From Ramlibacter albus (GTDB lineage Bacteria > Pseudomonadota > Gammaproteobacteria > Burkholderiales > Burkholderiaceae_C), in the NCBI RefSeq assembly GCF_014297445.1, contig NZ_JACORU010000001.1, positions 496,001 to 560,000 of the forward strand: a stretch of DNA of 64,000 nucleotides, in the 5' to 3' direction. The translations under genes were made by a program, and so were the position numbers. The notes below the pieces were generated by a model. That model was not told the origin of the DNA and ran no database searches. It saw only the letters and a program-made list of their open reading frames with translations. This document shows positions 62,244 to 64,000 of the stretch, one piece after another (position 1 is the stretch's first letter; every line of letters begins with the position of its first letter).

Positions 62244-64000
62244 TCAAGGCTGCGGCAACGCGCTCGCCAGCCCCGCACGCAAGTCCGTGAGCTTGGACGC
62301 AAGCTCCCCCGCGAGCGCCTCGATCTCCGCCGGCGGCCGCCCGCCGTCGCACGCGGCCTCCACCTCACCCGCGAGCCGCGACACTTCGACCGCGCCGAGC
62401 GTGGCCGCGGAACCGCGCAGCGTGTGCGCGACGAAGCGCACATCCTGCATGTCGCCCTTGGCCACCGCGGCGTGGAGGCGGCCCACGGTGGGCTCGTGGT
62501 TCGCGACGAACATGCGCAGCATCGACACGTAGAACGACTCGTCGCCGCCGGGGATGTGCGACAGCCCGTCGTCCCAGTCCAGCCCTGCCACCGGGTGCTG
62601 CAGGCCGCCGCTGCCCAGCAGGACGGGAGCTTCCTGCGGCACGGCGGGCACTTCGCCGCCGGGCAGCACCTGCTGCACGGCGCGCACCAGCTGCGGCGGA
62701 TCGATGGGCTTGGTGGCGAATGCGTTCATGCCCGCGGCGAGGCAGCGCTCGCGGTCCGCCGCCATCGCGCTGGCCGTCATCGCCACGATGGGCGTGGACA
62801 CGCCGCGCCGCCGCAACTCCTGCGTCGCCTCGATGCCGTCCATCACGGGCATGTGCATGTCCATCAGCACGACGTCGAACTGCTGCGCAGCGGCCATGTC
62901 CAGCGCCTCCTGGCCGTTGCCCGCAACCGTGACGCGCGCACCCGCGGCGAACAGCACTTCGCCGGCCACCTGCTGGTTGATCTCGTTGTCCTCCACCAGC
63001 AGCACCTCCACACCCGCCAGCGCGGCGTCGGGCGGCACCGAAGGCGGCGCCGCCGCTTCGGGCGCTTCGTCCAGCACCCGCAGCCACGCGGTGAACCAGA
63101 ACGTGCTTCCCACGCGCGGCTCGCTCAGCACGCCCGCGTCGCCGCCCATCAGCCGCGCGAGGCTGCGCGAGATGGACAGGCCCAGGCCCGTGCCGCCGTG
63201 CTTGCGCGTGGTGCTGCTGTCCGCCTGCTGGAAGTCCTGGAACAGCCGCTCGCGCTCCTCGTCGGTCAGGCCGATGCCGGTGTCGCGCACGGAGAAACGC
63301 AGGAGCACGTCCTCGCCTTCGAGCACCACGTTCTCGACATACACCGAGATGCGGCCGCGCTCGGTGAACTTGATCGCGTTGTTCACGTAGTTGAGCAGCA
63401 CCTGCCGCACCCGCAGCGCGTCGCCGCGCACCCACGGCGGCACTTCGGGCGCGATGGTCACGCCCAGCTCCAGCCCCTTCTCCCGCGCGCGGTGCGACAT
63501 CACCGAGCCCACGTCCTCCAGCACCGCGCGCAGCGTGAACGGCGCCTCCTCCAGCGTGAGCTTGCCCGCCTCGATCTTGGACATGTCCAGGATCTCGTCC
63601 ACCACCTGCAGCAGGTGGCGCGCCGCGCCCTGCTGCTTGGTGAGGTAGTCGCGCTGCTGGCGCGTGAGCTGCGTCTGCAGGGCGAGGTGGCCCAGGCCGA
63701 TGATGGCGTTCAGCGGCGTGCGGATCTCGTGGCTCATGTTCGCGAGGAACGCCGATTTCATGCGCGTGGCCTCCTCGGCCTCCACGCGCGCGCCGCGCAG
63801 CTCGTCGCCCTGCACCTTGAGCTCGTCGCGCGAGCGCAGGTTGCGGTGCAGCTGCACGCGCATCGTGCGCGTGAGCACGCCGATGACGGTGACGGACAGC
63901 GCCAGGGCAAGCAGCAGCGACACGAGCAGCTTCGTGCGCTCCGCCTCCTGCGCCATGCGTCGGCGCGCCAGCTCGGCCTGCTGCGCGGGCGTCAACCCGC
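62244..64000 (-). CDS. Hybrid sensor histidine kinase with receiver and HPt domains (5' end beyond the window)
   Basis: The frame is open through base 64000, so the N-terminal sensor part is missing; a TTG at 63995 is not a convincing start. Visible in order are one transmembrane helix (LLVSLLLALALSVTVIGVL), a coiled coil, an H-box (NMSHEIRTPLNAIIGLGHLA), ATPase boxes (NYVNNAIKFTERG, DTGIGLTDEE, GGTGLGLSISRSLARLMGG), a receiver domain with phospho-acceptor in VVLMDMHMPVMDGIEA, and a C-terminal HPt domain (VAHTLRGSAATLGA). This is a complete His-Asp-His phosphorelay in one chain. The regulator encoded tail to tail with it is a plausible final acceptor. Confidence 0.9.
   Translation of the reverse strand, partial: GLTPAQQAELARRRMAQEAERTKLLVSLLLALALSVTVIGVLTRTMRVQLHRNLRSRDELKVQGDELRGARVEAEEATRMKSAFLANMSHEIRTPLNAIIGLGHLALQTQLTRQQRDYLTKQQGAARHLLQVVDEILDMSKIEAGKLTLEEAPFTLRAVLEDVGSVMSHRAREKGLELGVTIAPEVPPWVRGDALRVRQVLLNYVNNAIKFTERGRISVYVENVVLEGEDVLLRFSVRDTGIGLTDEERERLFQDFQQADSSTTRKHGGTGLGLSISRSLARLMGGDAGVLSEPRVGSTFWFTAWLRVLDEAPEAAAPPSVPPDAALAGVEVLLVEDNEINQQVAGEVLFAAGARVTVAGNGQEALDMAAAQQFDVVLMDMHMPVMDGIEATQELRRRGVSTPIVAMTASAMAADRERCLAAGMNAFATKPIDPPQLVRAVQQVLPGGEVPAVPQEAPVLLGSGGLQHPVAGLDWDDGLSHIPGGDESFYVSMLRMFVANHEPTVGRLHAAVAKGDMQDVRFVAHTLRGSAATLGAVEVSRLAGEVEAACDGGRPPAEIEALAGELASKLTDLRAGLASALPQP

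Overview
The window is high-GC chromosomal DNA (about two thirds G+C by eye) with dense genes and short or overlapping junctions. The gene content (FMN-riboswitch ribB, orphan gspF followed by a 5'-nucleotidase, CIRCE-controlled groESL, a HexR-type sugar cluster, MarR plus aryl-CoA ligase) suggests a betaproteobacterium of the Burkholderiales, probably Comamonadaceae (Ramlibacter/Variovorax-like). That placement is inference; no rRNA or other marker is present.

Layout. (1) 1-2.8 kb: the 5' part of a cyclopropane-fatty-acid synthase gene running off the left edge, then divergently a MarR regulator overlapping an aryl-CoA ligase. (2) 2.8-36.5 kb, minus strand: one putative five-gene operon. Its first gene is 27.4 kb and encodes a 9,124-residue protein with an LEPR-XLL-type N-terminus, a DUF4347-like domain, bacterial Ig-like and cadherin-like domains, a 13-copy array of 274-residue units, a Pro/Thr-rich segment and two C-terminal Ig-like domains. 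It is followed by a TolC-like lipoprotein, a periplasmic adaptor, a membrane adaptor with an N-terminal soluble domain, and an M50 metallopeptidase fused to a HlyD-like adaptor. No ATPase is encoded, so this looks like a dedicated, unusual export/surface-display system and is the main discovery candidate. (3) 36.7-40.7 kb: gspF, 5'-nucleotidase, an EamA transporter, and an FMN riboswitch with ribB. (4) 40.7-48.9 kb: acuI-type reductase, FkbM methyltransferase, TPR-glycosyltransferase, then a signalling block (REC-ATPase protein, LivK-like binding protein, histidine kinase) and a zinc-ribbon/M50-like membrane protein. (5) 48.9-51.0 kb: groES-groEL with sigma70-like promoter, CIRCE operator and intrinsic terminator. 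(6) 51.0-51.9 kb: two small membrane-protein genes. (7) 51.9-61.2 kb: a carbohydrate cluster. A binding-protein-dependent ABC importer, tal and pgi run leftward; zwf and hexR run rightward; candidate HexR operators lie between. The importer resembles the AfuABC type and may take up sugar phosphates, which would feed exactly the enzymes encoded beside it. (8) 61.2-64.0 kb: a response regulator and, converging on it, a hybrid histidine kinase cut by the right edge.

Most other open frames, including two of about 2,700 codons on the plus strand opposite the giant gene, are composition-driven shadows and are not annotated.
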